From Epibacterium ulvae (GTDB taxonomy: Bacteria; Pseudomonadota; Alphaproteobacteria; Rhodobacterales; Rhodobacteraceae): DNA of 64,000 nucleotides. The stretch lies in contig NZ_JAHHIR010000022.1 of NCBI RefSeq assembly GCF_018678075.1, forward strand, positions 148,637-212,636, read 5' to 3'. Every line of letters starts with the position of its first letter. Positions within the stretch are counted from its first letter, which is position 1. Below, piece by piece: positions 46,825-55,048 of this stretch. A model generated the notes under the pieces. The model ran no database searches. It was given only the letters and a program-made list of their open reading frames with translations, and was not told the DNA's origin. Both the position numbers and the translations under genes were made by a program.

Positions 46825-48531
46825 ATGCGGGATACCGGGGTAAGCCAGGATCAGCAGACTGCTGACGTTGTGCTAGGGGATGATTGGATCGCCCCGGCCA
46901 CTTCAGTTGAGCGTGAGTTGCAGGCAAAGCGCGCACGGCGGGGGTTCTTTTCGCTGCGCGGCTCCCCTCTGACGCGCAAGATCATCACCTTCAACTTGAT
47001 TGCGATCACCCTGTTGGTGGCCGGTGTTCTCTATCTGAATGCTTCCCGCAAAAGCCTTGTCTATCAAAGCGCGGTGACCCTGGTGTCCGAAGCGTCGCTG
47101 GTGGCGGATGTTTTCGAGGCGCAGATCCCCGGCAGTGGCTCCGTCAATCTGGCGACCTCGGACGGTATTGATGCCGCTGACACATTGTCCCAAATCGACC
47201 TGCGCGAAGGGGTCGATGTGCTGGTCTTTGACGCGCAGGGCGGATTGGTGACCCAGGCGCAGGGCGACAGCCCGTTGAAAGCGCTGGTCAAACAGGACGC
47301 AGGCGCTGGCAATACGGTTATTTCCGACGCATTGGCCAAGGTGTGGGGTGTTGTAGGCGGCCTGTTTGGTGGCAACGATGTTGTGCCGCGTGACGCGTTG
47401 GAAGTCCAAATCGCCGAGCTTGTGCAGACCTCCATCGGCACCGGACAAGTCAGTCAAGCCATTCTGGAACCCCCCGCTGGCACGGTCTTTTCCGCCGTGG
47501 CCCCCATTCACAAGGGCGACCAGCTGTTTGGCGCCGTCGCGCTTGCCACGCCAACCGGTGAAATCGACCGATTGGACCGAGCCGCGCGCGAACAGGTTTT
47601 GCAGCTCTTTGTCGTGGCGCTTTTGGTGTCCGTTGGTTTGAGCCTGGTGTTGGCCTCCACCATTGCCAATCCGCTGGCTGATTTGGCCGAGGCGGCCGAA
47701 ATTGGCCGCGAGCGCGGATCGCGCAAAGCAAAACCCAGCCGGATCCGCATCCCCGATCTGTCGGGACGCCCTGATGAAATCGGACGCCTCAGCCGTGCGC
47801 TGCGTGGCATGGTCAAAGCACTCTACACACGTATCGACAGCAACGAACAATTTGCGGCAGACGTCGCCCATGAGATCAAGAACCCGCTGGCGAGCCTGCA
47901 ATCTGCGGTCGGCACCCTGCGGATGGTCAAGCGCGACGATCAGCGTCAGAAACTGATGGATGTGATCGAACATGACGTGCGCCGCCTGGACCGTCTTGTC
48001 AGTGATATCTCCAACGCCTCGCGTCTGGATGCCGAGCTGGTCAAGGAAGAAGAGGAAGAGTTCAATCTCCTCAACATGCTGGGCAATTTGAACCAATATC
48101 TGGGTGAAGATGCGCGCAACAAGGGGATCGACTATATCACCGATCTGCCGCCCAACCCGATCACGTTGCAGGGGCTAGAGGCGCGATTGGCACAGGTCTT
48201 TGTCAATTTGATCACCAACGCGATTTCCTTTTGCGAGGAAGGCGATGCAATCCGGGTCTGGGCACGTCGCCGCGACAATCGTGTGTTGATCGTGGTCGAA
48301 GACACCGGTCCCGGCATCCCCGAACAGGCGCTGACCAAAGTCTTCAAACGCTTCTATTCGCAGCGCCCAGTGGAACATTTCGGCAATAACTCTGGCCTGG
48401 GTCTAGCGATTTCAAAGCAAATCATTGAGGCACACGGCGGTGTCATCTGGGCCGAAAACATTCGCCCAACCGAAGCTGACGCAACCTCTGAACCGCTTGG
48501 AGCCCGCTTCGTCGTCGGACTTCCCGTCTAG
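46825..48531 (+). CDS. chvG: Sensor histidine kinase ChvG
   Basis: 568 aa inner-membrane kinase. A cytoplasmic N-terminal tail of about 45 residues is followed by TM1 (KIITFNLIAITLLVAGVLYL), a periplasmic sensor domain (about residues 75-245), TM2 (VLQLFVVALLVSVGLSLVLA), HAMP, the H-box FAADVAHEIKNPLASLQSAV with the phospho-His, and HATPase_c with N box NLITNAISFCEEGD, G1 VEDTGPGIPE and G2 GLGLAISKQI. An inhibitory periplasmic partner such as ExoR is not seen here. Confidence 0.95.
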   Translation: MRDTGVSQDQQTADVVLGDDWIAPATSVERELQAKRARRGFFSLRGSPLTRKIITFNLIAITLLVAGVLYLNASRKSLVYQSAVTLVSEASLVADVFEAQIPGSGSVNLATSDGIDAADTLSQIDLREGVDVLVFDAQGGLVTQAQGDSPLKALVKQDAGAGNTVISDALAKVWGVVGGLFGGNDVVPRDALEVQIAELVQTSIGTGQVSQAILEPPAGTVFSAVAPIHKGDQLFGAVALATPTGEIDRLDRAAREQVLQLFVVALLVSVGLSLVLASTIANPLADLAEAAEIGRERGSRKAKPSRIRIPDLSGRPDEIGRLSRALRGMVKALYTRIDSNEQFAADVAHEIKNPLASLQSAVGTLRMVKRDDQRQKLMDVIEHDVRRLDRLVSDISNASRLDAELVKEEEEEFNLLNMLGNLNQYLGEDARNKGIDYITDLPPNPITLQGLEARLAQVFVNLITNAISFCEEGDAIRVWARRRDNRVLIVVEDTGPGIPEQALTKVFKRFYSQRPVEHFGNNSGLGLAISKQIIEAHGGVIWAENIRPTEADATSEPLGARFVVGLPV

Positions 48532-48543
48532 GGAGACGACGCG

Positions 48544-48975
48544 GTGTTATTGTGCCTGCATGGAACCTGCGTTGCCTTTGATGGCCGCGCGCTGTTGCTT
48601 GTGGGTCCATCCGGCAGTGGAAAATCGTCACTGGCGCTGCAGCTCATGGCCTTTGGCGCCGATCTGGTGTCCGACGATCAAACGCAGCTTATGCGTGACG
48701 GTGATGGCGTGGTCGCCACAGCTCCGTCTGCAATTTCCGGCTTGATCGAGGCGCGCGAAGTTGGTCTCCTGCGGGCGAATGTCTGCGAAAAGGCAACGCT
48801 TTGCGCTATCGTAAAAATGGATGCGATAGAGGGCGCGCGTTTGCCACGAAAACGTTATATGGACATCCTGTCGGTGGCCGTTCCGGTCCTTCACAAAAGC
48901 GAAGGTCCCCATTTCGCCGCTGCCTTGCTGCAATACCTCAAAGGCGGAGCATTGGATCCAGATGACCACCCGTGA
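48544..48975 (+). CDS. hprK: Short HPr kinase/phosphorylase
   Basis: 143 residues, only the catalytic C-terminal half of Firmicute HprK; the N-terminal domain is absent, as usual in alphaproteobacteria. Walker A is LLVGPSGSGKSSLALQL, then SDDQTQLMRD and the second-half EVGLLRANV region in place of the longer signature. It phosphorylates HPr on serine. GTG start 12 bases after chvG; it overlaps rapZ by 14 bases. Belongs to the PTS-Ntr gene set that follows. Confidence 0.92.
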   Translation: MLLCLHGTCVAFDGRALLLVGPSGSGKSSLALQLMAFGADLVSDDQTQLMRDGDGVVATAPSAISGLIEAREVGLLRANVCEKATLCAIVKMDAIEGARLPRKRYMDILSVAVPVLHKSEGPHFAAALLQYLKGGALDPDDHP

Positions 48976-49828
48976 ACAAGCGCACTTGAAAATCGTATTG
49001 GTCACCGGCCCATCGGGCGCGGGGCGGACAACTGCGATCAACGTGCTGGAAGACCTTGGTTATGAGGCGATCGACAATCTGCCGTTCAGCCTTTTGCCCG
49101 GTTTGGTCGAAAGCGCGCCAGGGGATCGGCCGGTTGCCTTGGGGTTGGACAGCCGAAACCGCGACTTTTCTCCGTCTGCCTTGCTCGATGCCATCAACCT
49201 GATCGCGCAGCGGCAGGATGTCGAGCTGAGCGTTCTGTATCTGGATGCCCGCGCCGAGGTTCTGTTGCGCCGGTTTTCCGAGACCCGTCGCCGCCACCCG
49301 ATGGCGCCTGCAGAATCCCCCGAAGTGGGCGTACGACGAGAACTGGGCTTGATGGTGCAGATCCGCGACCGGGCCGATATTTTGCTCGATACCTCCGAGA
49401 TGAACGTCCATCAGGCGCGCGCGGAAATCGAAAACTTCTTTGCCCCCAAAGGGCGCGCGCTGGCCGTCTCTATCCAGAGCTTTTCTTACAAACGCGGTGT
49501 GCCTTATGCCAGCGATCTGGTGTTTGATTGCCGGTTTTTGAACAACCCCTATTGGGTGCCGGAATTGCGCGCGCTCAATGGGCGGGATCAGCCCGTGCAG
49601 GACCATGTCCGCGGCGATCCCCGTTATCAGGGGTTCTTTGATCGAGTGCTGGATATGACCCGTTTTCTGCTACCGGCCTACCGGGATGAGGGAAAGTCCC
49701 ACCTTTCGATCGCCTTTGGCTGTACCGGCGGGCAACATCGTTCCGTTACATTGGCGGAAACTCTCGCGAAGGCCCTTGCGGAAGACGCGCCGCAGGTGTC
49801 AATTAGACATCGCGAGCTGCAAGGCTAG
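48962..49828 (+). CDS. rapZ: RNase adapter protein RapZ
   Basis: 288 aa P-loop protein. Walker A: VTGPSGAGRTTAINVLEDLG. Walker B-like: ALGLDSRNRDF. The C-terminal ligand-binding domain ends SIAFGCTGGQHRSVTLAETLA, the motif that binds glucosamine-6-phosphate or a similar metabolite in E. coli RapZ. In alphaproteobacteria the RNA target is less clear. Translational overlap with hprK; 20 bases before manX. Confidence 0.95.
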   Translation: MTTREQAHLKIVLVTGPSGAGRTTAINVLEDLGYEAIDNLPFSLLPGLVESAPGDRPVALGLDSRNRDFSPSALLDAINLIAQRQDVELSVLYLDARAEVLLRRFSETRRRHPMAPAESPEVGVRRELGLMVQIRDRADILLDTSEMNVHQARAEIENFFAPKGRALAVSIQSFSYKRGVPYASDLVFDCRFLNNPYWVPELRALNGRDQPVQDHVRGDPRYQGFFDRVLDMTRFLLPAYRDEGKSHLSIAFGCTGGQHRSVTLAETLAKALAEDAPQVSIRHRELQG

Positions 49829-49848
49829 CGGAACTGAATGAGGCCGAT

Positions 49849-50256
49849 TTGATCGGAATAGTAATCGTAGCCCATGGTGGCTTGGCACAGGAATACCGAG
49901 CTGCGGTCGAACATGTTGTTGGACCGTTGCCTTCGTTGTCGACCGTTGCAATCGGCCCAGAAGACGACCGTGGCGCCAAGCAGGATGAGATTTGCGCAGC
50001 CGCCGACAAGGTTGATTCTGGCGGCGGCGTTGTTGTGGTCACCGATCTTTTTGGCGGCTCCCCTTCGAATCTGTCGCTGCGGGCCTGTCAGCCATCCAAC
50101 CGGCGCATCCTGTATGGGGCCAATTTGCCGATGCTGATTAAATTGGCAAAATCTCGCGACCTCCCGGTTTCGGACGCTGTGCGTCAGGCGATGGAGGCCG
50201 GGCGCAAATACATTAATAGTCAGAATATAACCCCAGAAGGGGAACAGGCGCAGTAG
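49849..50256 (+). CDS. Mannose-type PTS EIIA protein (ManX-like)
   Basis: 135 aa soluble EIIA domain. The phospho-accepting His is in IVIVAHGGLAQEYR near residue 9; VVVVTDLFGGSPSNLSL is the second conserved strand. No EIIB, EIIC or EIID transporter subunits are nearby, so it acts in phosphate relay and regulation, not sugar uptake. TTG start with TGAGG about six bases upstream. Ends directly before the HPr start. Confidence 0.92.
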   Translation: MIGIVIVAHGGLAQEYRAAVEHVVGPLPSLSTVAIGPEDDRGAKQDEICAAADKVDSGGGVVVVTDLFGGSPSNLSLRACQPSNRRILYGANLPMLIKLAKSRDLPVSDAVRQAMEAGRKYINSQNITPEGEQAQ

Positions 50257-50526
50257 ATGGTTCAAAAAACGCTCGAAATCGTAAACGAAAAGGGTCTGCA
50301 TGCCCGTGCGTCAGCCAAGCTGGTTGAAGTTGTAGAAGGCTTTGACGCCAGCGCAGAAGTGTCTAAAGATGGCATGTCGGCGTCCGGTGATAGCATTATG
50401 GGGCTTTTGATGTTGGCAGCCTCCAAAGGAACGACTATTGACGTCGAAACTTCGGGCCCTGATGCATCGCCCCTTGCTGAAGCATTGGCGGCCTTGGTCG
50501 CTGATAAATTCGGTGAAGGCTTCTGA
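50257..50526 (+). CDS. ptsH: Phosphocarrier protein HPr
   Basis: 89 residues. Active-site His in NEKGLHARASAKLVEV; the regulatory serine region reads ASGDSIMGLLMLAAS, with the serine that HprK would phosphorylate (Ser in GDSIMGL). Directly joined to manX. With EI-Ntr elsewhere it carries phosphate to EIIA proteins. Last gene of the ChvGI-PTS cluster; an acyltransferase overlaps its end. Confidence 0.96.
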   Translation: MVQKTLEIVNEKGLHARASAKLVEVVEGFDASAEVSKDGMSASGDSIMGLLMLAASKGTTIDVETSGPDASPLAEALAALVADKFGEGF

Positions 50527-51457
50527 GACACCGGGACCGGCGGCAGTAGACGGGACGACGAAATTGGCGGATACCGCGCACGATAGTAACAGCAGGTCAT
50601 CAGCACCTGCCGAGGCCAGCACCACCGGCGAGGTTTATGACCGTCGCACTCTGACCTATGCAAATTCCTTTGACGACCGTTGGACGTCGCTGGCCATAAA
50701 AACCATGGAATGGTTGACCGGCAAGCTAAAGATCCTGCGGATGGTCAAAAAGTTCGAGCAGCAAAACGCGCTGTATCGTGGTCAACGGTTTTGGCGTGGC
50801 GCCTTGAACGTCATGGGGATCGAATTGACGACCCCCGATGAGCAGATCCAAAAGATCCCGACCGAAGGTCCCGTGGTTGTGGTGGCAAACCACCCGCATG
50901 GCATGGTCGATGGTATGATTTTTGCCGATCTTATTGGGCGCGTGCGCGAAGATTACCGCATTCTGACCCGCTCGGTTCTGACGGGGTTGGACGAGGCTGC
51001 GACCTCTTTCATGATCCCGGTGCCATTCCCGCATGACCCCGACGCACAGCGCAAGATGGTCGACATGCGTGCAAAAGCCATGGCGCATTTAAAGGCCGGC
51101 GGGGTTGTTGCCCTGTTCCCATCGGGTGTTGTCAGCTCGTCTGAAACCTGGTTCGGGCCTGCGATTGAACAGGAATGGAACGTCTTTACCGCGCAGATGA
51201 TCCGCCGTTCTGGCGCGCGTGTTGTGCCGATGTTCTTTCCCGGCTCCAATTCACGCGCCTATCAAATTGCATGCAGTGTCTCGCCGATTCTGCGGCAGGG
51301 TCTCTTGCTGCATGAAATCGTGCGGTCCTGTAACAAGCCACAAGCGCCGGTTGTTGGTGATCCGCTGACCGATGAAGAGATGGAGACGCTGCACAGCGAT
51401 CCACGCGGTTTTATGGCATGGCTGCGCAAGCACACGCTGGCGCTTCGCTCCAAGTAA
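50513..51457 (+). CDS. Lysophospholipid acyltransferase-family protein
   Basis: PlsC-type glycerol-phosphate acyltransferase family member. Block I is VVVANHPHGMVDGMI (HX4D present), and the third-block motif is VALFPSGVVSSS where the canonical is FPEGTRS, so the acidic residue is missing. RVVPMFFPGSNSRAY is block IV. The N-terminal 45 residues (rich in Ala/Thr/Ser) look unstructured. Start is uncertain: the GTG at 50513 overlaps ptsH, and a TTG at 50564 is possible. Substrate not readable. Confidence 0.75.
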   Translation: MKASETPGPAAVDGTTKLADTAHDSNSRSSAPAEASTTGEVYDRRTLTYANSFDDRWTSLAIKTMEWLTGKLKILRMVKKFEQQNALYRGQRFWRGALNVMGIELTTPDEQIQKIPTEGPVVVVANHPHGMVDGMIFADLIGRVREDYRILTRSVLTGLDEAATSFMIPVPFPHDPDAQRKMVDMRAKAMAHLKAGGVVALFPSGVVSSSETWFGPAIEQEWNVFTAQMIRRSGARVVPMFFPGSNSRAYQIACSVSPILRQGLLLHEIVRSCNKPQAPVVGDPLTDEEMETLHSDPRGFMAWLRKHTLALRSK

Positions 51458-51483
51458 CTGTTTAACGACTGTCCAAATTACGC

Positions 51484-51528
51484 AAAAGGCGACCTGCAGA
51501 TCTGGCCAGCCCTTTACGTTAAATGATG
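51484..51528 (+). repeat. Left terminal inverted repeat
   Basis: Shares AAGGCG, CAGATCTG, CCAGCC and TTACGTTAAATGATG in the same order with the reverse complement of 53953-53996, with one single-base gap and about six mismatches. Begins 27 bases after the acyltransferase stop. Confidence 0.8.
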
Positions 51529-51538
51529 TAATGTTTCC

Positions 51539-53313
51539 GTGGCCTGGCCAATGTTGGCCAGCCTTACCCATGATCACACAAAATCTGGCGGTTTTTCAGG
51601 GGATTTAATTGAACAAGCGCTCGAATATATATATTCGACAGATACCAATCGCCGCTTGCCGCGATCTTCTCATGGGATCGATATAAATTTTTGCCGGAAC
51701 CCTCAGTGCGGGCTCTTTATGGTTCCCCCGAACCCTTTTGATAAAAGAGGGAAAAGTCTAGCAAAGTCGAACCGAACATTCCATATGGAAGGGTAAACGG
51801 TCCAAAGGCTGAGAAGGACTTTATCTGTGGCGCTTGTGGGCGGGACTCCATCATTAAAATAATCGAGCGATTGTTCAGGAGTATCGGCGTCTGCGAAGCA
51901 GGTTTTCCGAAGCCTTCCCCAAGGATACTTGCCAACCCTAAAGGTGCGAGAACTACGGCGAGCTTCGAGAAGATAATCCTACCCTTTACCGCAAGTCGGG
52001 AAGAACCGCGAAGGGTGCCCAGTGATGGGAGTGCAAGGCCTGCTTGGGAACTCACTCTGTTGGATCAAGCATTCGACGACAGAAACACAGTCATGCCAAT
52101 AGGGATATCCTTTGGATTCTCACAAACGGAACGCCGATATCGAAAATCTGCGATTTCACGGAACTCTCCGCGCGACATCTACGCGAAGATCGATTTCATC
52201 AATGAGAAAATCGTAGACTTTACCGCGAGGCGTGAGAAGATGTTTGCATGCGTCGATTGGCAGTCTGTTGGCAGACGGTGTCATCAGACTCGCAAACCTT
52301 ACACCTCAACTGGCCGAACAAGTAAACTCGCGCCGAGATTGCTGTTCAACACCTGTGCACAGCTCTCTGCAACAGCGTATTTATCATGGCGGCACATCTT
52401 TCGCTCGATCCGGAAGTTCATCTGCCCAAACTTGAGGCTGGGATGGCTAATAATGGCGACTTTGATCTCCCTCGTGCATTTCGAGATCAGGCGCGCGTCT
52501 GGTCTCAATCTGAGTTCACAGAATACATCAACAAGATCACCCAAGGCGTCACCATTCATACATAGGAGGGGCTTGATGTCGACGAAGACCTGCAACTCCC
52601 CGCAAGTGTGCAGCTACTGCGTCAAGACATACTGCAAGCGTCTCACGCGTTCTATATTCGAAAGTGCCTGGGCAAGGGCAACGAGCGGTATGTCTTTGTG
52701 CTCGAAGGAGAATCGGGCCTGGCGTTGTCTTTCGTTTCAGCTTTTGCTACCGCGATCAGGGATGGGCGCACGGATGTGATCGTGGTTGCATTCGATAAGC
52801 ATAAATCCAACGATCAACGGAACATACTTGTGGCGGAGGGCAAGGCAGAGCTTGAACAGGCTGCACGCCAATCAGGGTCTCTTTGGAATATGATCCCTAC
52901 CAAATTTGCAAATGCCATCATCAACAAAGAAACTGAAGAACTTATTCGAGATCTCCCTCCCGGCGGCCCCTTCGAATGGCCTTTTCACACAAAGGCAGAG
53001 CCTCTTCGACGCATTCGGATTCCAACTGATCGCCCAGGGATGGCAATCGACCGTAGGGCGCGACTGATGCGGTTGGCGACTTTGCGCATTCCACAAGGTG
53101 AGAGGCAATATCAGGTTCGCAGCCCGCCCCGGCCACACGCCCAGCAACAATGGTCGGTCCTGGGATCTCTACAATCCAGAGACCATGTGGAAGATCATCG
53201 AAATCTATCGCTTCACACATAACTGGATGGGGACTCATATGACCAAAGAGATCTCAGCGATGAAGCCGAGGCTGGCCAGAGGTAAGATTTACGCAAAAGA
53301 CCTTTTCGGGTAG
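51539..53313 (+). pseudogene. Transposase-like gene, multiply frameshifted
   Basis: Coding-like sequence can be followed through all three forward frames. Frame 2: NFCRNPQCGLFMVPP. Frame 1: KDFICGACGRDSIIK. Frame 0: NRAIVQEYRRLR, a second Cys pair, and YRKSGRTAKG, with in-frame stops at 51939 and 52023. Frame 1: IYAKIDFINEKIVDFTARRE. Frame 2: IGSLLADGVIRLANLTPQ. Frame 0: MAAHLSLDPEVHLPKLEAG, a TAG at 52563, then YVFVLEGESGLALSFVSAFA and KAELEQAARQ. Frame 1 to the end: IIEIYRFTHNWMG and RLARGKIYAKDLFG. Two zinc-finger-like Cys pairs, a helix-turn-helix-like stretch and a C-terminal catalytic-like part recall a transposase family seen in Rhodobacterales. Start not determinable. Confidence 0.7.
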
Positions 53314-53317
53314 TTAT

Positions 53318-53581
53318 TCAAGCTTGATCTGCTGTATGTAACCAGATCACCGGATGGACTTGAATGGTGATGCAATCGCCGTTTTGTATGATCGTCGTCG
53401 CAACTCTGTGCGTTTCTGGAACAAGAGATTCGATTTCTTGAAGAACTTCTGACGTCATTAGATTTCGCCGACCGCCTTCTACGCCTGAGAAAAGGTCATC
53501 AAACTCCTCACGAATGTCTTCTGCTGTAGTCGTAGCGTGGCCAGGATTATCTTTGGCGGACGGAACGAGCCACTTGCTCAA
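53318..53581 (-). CDS. Small protein of unknown function, paralogue of its upstream neighbour
   Basis: 87 residues, acidic. Its core EDIREEFDDLFSGVEGGRR then NLMTSEVLQEIESLVPE matches the upstream protein's EDIFQELDAVFPGVGGVKR and DLMTSEVLETIERISPK, about half identical over 40 residues. The N-terminal part (MSKWLVPSAKDNPGH) and C-terminal part (GDCITIQVHPVIWLHTADQ) differ. ATG overlaps the neighbour's stop (ATGA), so translation is coupled. No membrane segment or signal. Family unknown to me. Lies inside the inverted repeats, after the end of the transposase remnant. Confidence 0.6.
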   Translation of the reverse strand: MSKWLVPSAKDNPGHATTTAEDIREEFDDLFSGVEGGRRNLMTSEVLQEIESLVPETHRVATTIIQNGDCITIQVHPVIWLHTADQA

Positions 53582-53865
53582 AGGGGTTCGGTTTGTCTTC
53601 CAAAGTATGCGCCCAAATCACCAGGCAGTCTTAGGCTCACCATTTTTTCGATCGCCCTTGCGCCACCATATATTTTCGGAGAAATGCGTTCGATTGTTTC
53701 GAGAACCTCCGATGTCATAAGGTCTCTTTTTACGCCCCCAACACCAGGGAAGACGGCGTCTAACTCTTGAAAAATGTCTTCAGTTGAGATCCTCGGGTAG
53801 CCAAATGCTTCTCGTGCTATTCTCTTCATGACTGCAAGGGCGACGTCTCCGAAAGGGTTGGACAT
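53578..53865 (-). CDS. Small protein of unknown function, first of a tandem paralogous pair
   Basis: 95 residues. MSNPFGDVALAVMKRIAREA precedes the conserved core (FGYPRISTEDIFQELDAVFP, then LMTSEVLETIERISPK). The tail includes AIEKMVSLRLPGDLGAYFG. The start is well supported by AGGAGAATTAAA before the ATG; the frame is open 31 codons further upstream but without such a site. No known domain recognised; charged and helical in the middle, so possibly a protein-binding or antitoxin-sized protein, which is speculation. Stop overlaps the next gene. Confidence 0.7.
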   Translation of the reverse strand: MSNPFGDVALAVMKRIAREAFGYPRISTEDIFQELDAVFPGVGGVKRDLMTSEVLETIERISPKIYGGARAIEKMVSLRLPGDLGAYFGRQTEPL

Positions 53866-53921
53866 TTTAATTCTCCTGTATGTTTGACAGGATACTGGTC
53901 TTTGCTCCGGAATATAGAAAC

Positions 53922-53950
53922 GCCGCTCCCAGAAAAGGACTGAGAGCGGC
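53922..53950. other. Hairpin near the right end of the element
   Basis: GCCGCTCCCAG pairs with CTGAGAGCGGC (10 of 11 bases) around a seven-base AAAAGGA loop, just inside the right inverted repeat and upstream of the small gene pair. No T-run. It may insulate the pair from outside transcription. Confidence 0.6.
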
Positions 53951-53952
53951 TG

Positions 53953-53996
53953 CATCATTTAACGTAACTGGCTGGCAGATCTGGACGCCGCCTTGT
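53953..53996 (-). repeat. Right terminal inverted repeat
   Basis: Reverse complement of the left repeat with few differences (see 51484-51528). Its outer end is 22 bases from the hbd stop codon. Confidence 0.8.
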
Positions 53997-54018
53997 TTCT
54001 ATTGGGTCGCTTGAGGTG

Positions 54019-54894
54019 TTACCGGGTCGCAACCGGTGCCTCGCCACGATAGTCATAAAACCCACGCTGAGATTTTCGACCCAGCCACCCGGCCTCGACA
54101 TATTTGGTCAATAGCGGGCAGGGGCGGTATTTGGTGTCCGCCAGCCCATCATGCAGAACATTCATGATCGCCAGACAGGTGTCCAATCCGATGAAATCCG
54201 CCAGCTCCAGCGGCCCCATCGGATGGTTCGCGCCCAGCTTCATCGATTGGTCAATCGACTCCACGTTTCCAACGCCCTCATACAGTGTATAAACCGCCTC
54301 GTTGATCATCGGCATCAAGATGCGGTTGACGATAAACGCGGGGAAATCCTCGGCGCAGGCGGCGGTCTTGTCCAAGCGTTCCACCACGGTTTTACACGCG
54401 GCAAAGGTCTCCTCATCGGTGGCAATGCCGCGGATCAGCTCCACCAGCTGCATGATTGGAACCGGGTTCATAAAGTGGAAGCCCATAAACCGTTCCGGAC
54501 GGTCTGTCCGGCTTGCCAGACGGGTGATCGAGATCGACGAGGTATTTGAGGTCAGAATCGTTTCCGGCTTGAGATGCGGCAACAAATCCTCAAAGATCGC
54601 CTGTTTGACGGCCTCCCGCTCGGTCGCGGCCTCAATCACCAGATCTGTTTGCCCAACGTCCGGCAATGCCAAGGAGACGCGAATGCGTTTTATAGCACCA
54701 TCCATTTCAACCTGGGTGATCTTGTCCCGGCTCACCTGCCGGTTCAAATTCTTGGTGATCTGGCTGATCGCGGCGTCCAGAGCCTGCTGGTTTACGTCAT
54801 TCAAAACAACGTCATAGCCCGCGAGCGCCATAACATGTGCGATGCCGTTACCCATTTGGCCTGCGCCAATCACACCAACGGATTGAATGTCCAT
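54019..54894 (-). CDS. hbd: 3-Hydroxybutyryl-CoA dehydrogenase
   Basis: NAD(P)-dependent enzyme of the 3-hydroxyacyl-CoA dehydrogenase family, 291 aa. The Rossmann motif is GVIGAGQMGNGIA at residue 7. The substrate/catalytic segments are STSNTSSISITRL-like (reads LTSNTSSISITRLASR), then RFMGFHFMNPVPIMQLVELI (catalytic His) and FPAFIVNRILMPMINEA. The C-terminal helical domain contains MGPLELADFIGLD. Starts at MDIQSVG; twenty more upstream codons are not conserved. In relatives this gene sits with etfAB. Confidence 0.95.
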   Translation of the reverse strand: MDIQSVGVIGAGQMGNGIAHVMALAGYDVVLNDVNQQALDAAISQITKNLNRQVSRDKITQVEMDGAIKRIRVSLALPDVGQTDLVIEAATEREAVKQAIFEDLLPHLKPETILTSNTSSISITRLASRTDRPERFMGFHFMNPVPIMQLVELIRGIATDEETFAACKTVVERLDKTAACAEDFPAFIVNRILMPMINEAVYTLYEGVGNVESIDQSMKLGANHPMGPLELADFIGLDTCLAIMNVLHDGLADTKYRPCPLLTKYVEAGWLGRKSQRGFYDYRGEAPVATR

Positions 54895-55048
54895 GCTCAC
54901 TGCCTTTCTGATTTTCTGAACTGTAATAGTATCTGCGGTATGGCGGTCCGCCAAGGGTGATCCTATGAGTTTTTACACAAATGCAACCCTTAGCAAATTT
55001 GCAATTCTTCTCCACCAAGGTGAGATTGGGTGAACATTGGTGGGTAAG

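Larger units (their letters stand above)
51484..53996 (+). mobile_element. Decayed insertion element with ~45-bp terminal inverted repeats
   Basis: A 2.5-kb segment between the acyltransferase and hbd, bounded by two ~45-base sequences in inverted orientation that match at about 37 positions. It contains a transposase-like gene broken many times and two small intact genes on the opposite strand. Base composition is visibly richer in A+T than its neighbours. No target-site duplication is evident beside the ends, which fits age. The ends resemble the long terminal repeats of Tn3-like elements in size only; I do not claim that family. Confidence 0.65.

Noticed and set aside
51484..51528. The repeats read as transcription terminators of the flanking genes
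   Set aside because: Both lie just downstream of a stop codon, but neither forms a long stem followed by T-run. Length and inverted placement around a transposase remnant fit element ends better.
51871..52779. 302-residue open frame in the 52 kb region
   Set aside because: Only parts of it look coding; the same protein pattern continues in the other two frames on either side, so it is a stretch of a frameshifted pseudogene and not a gene.
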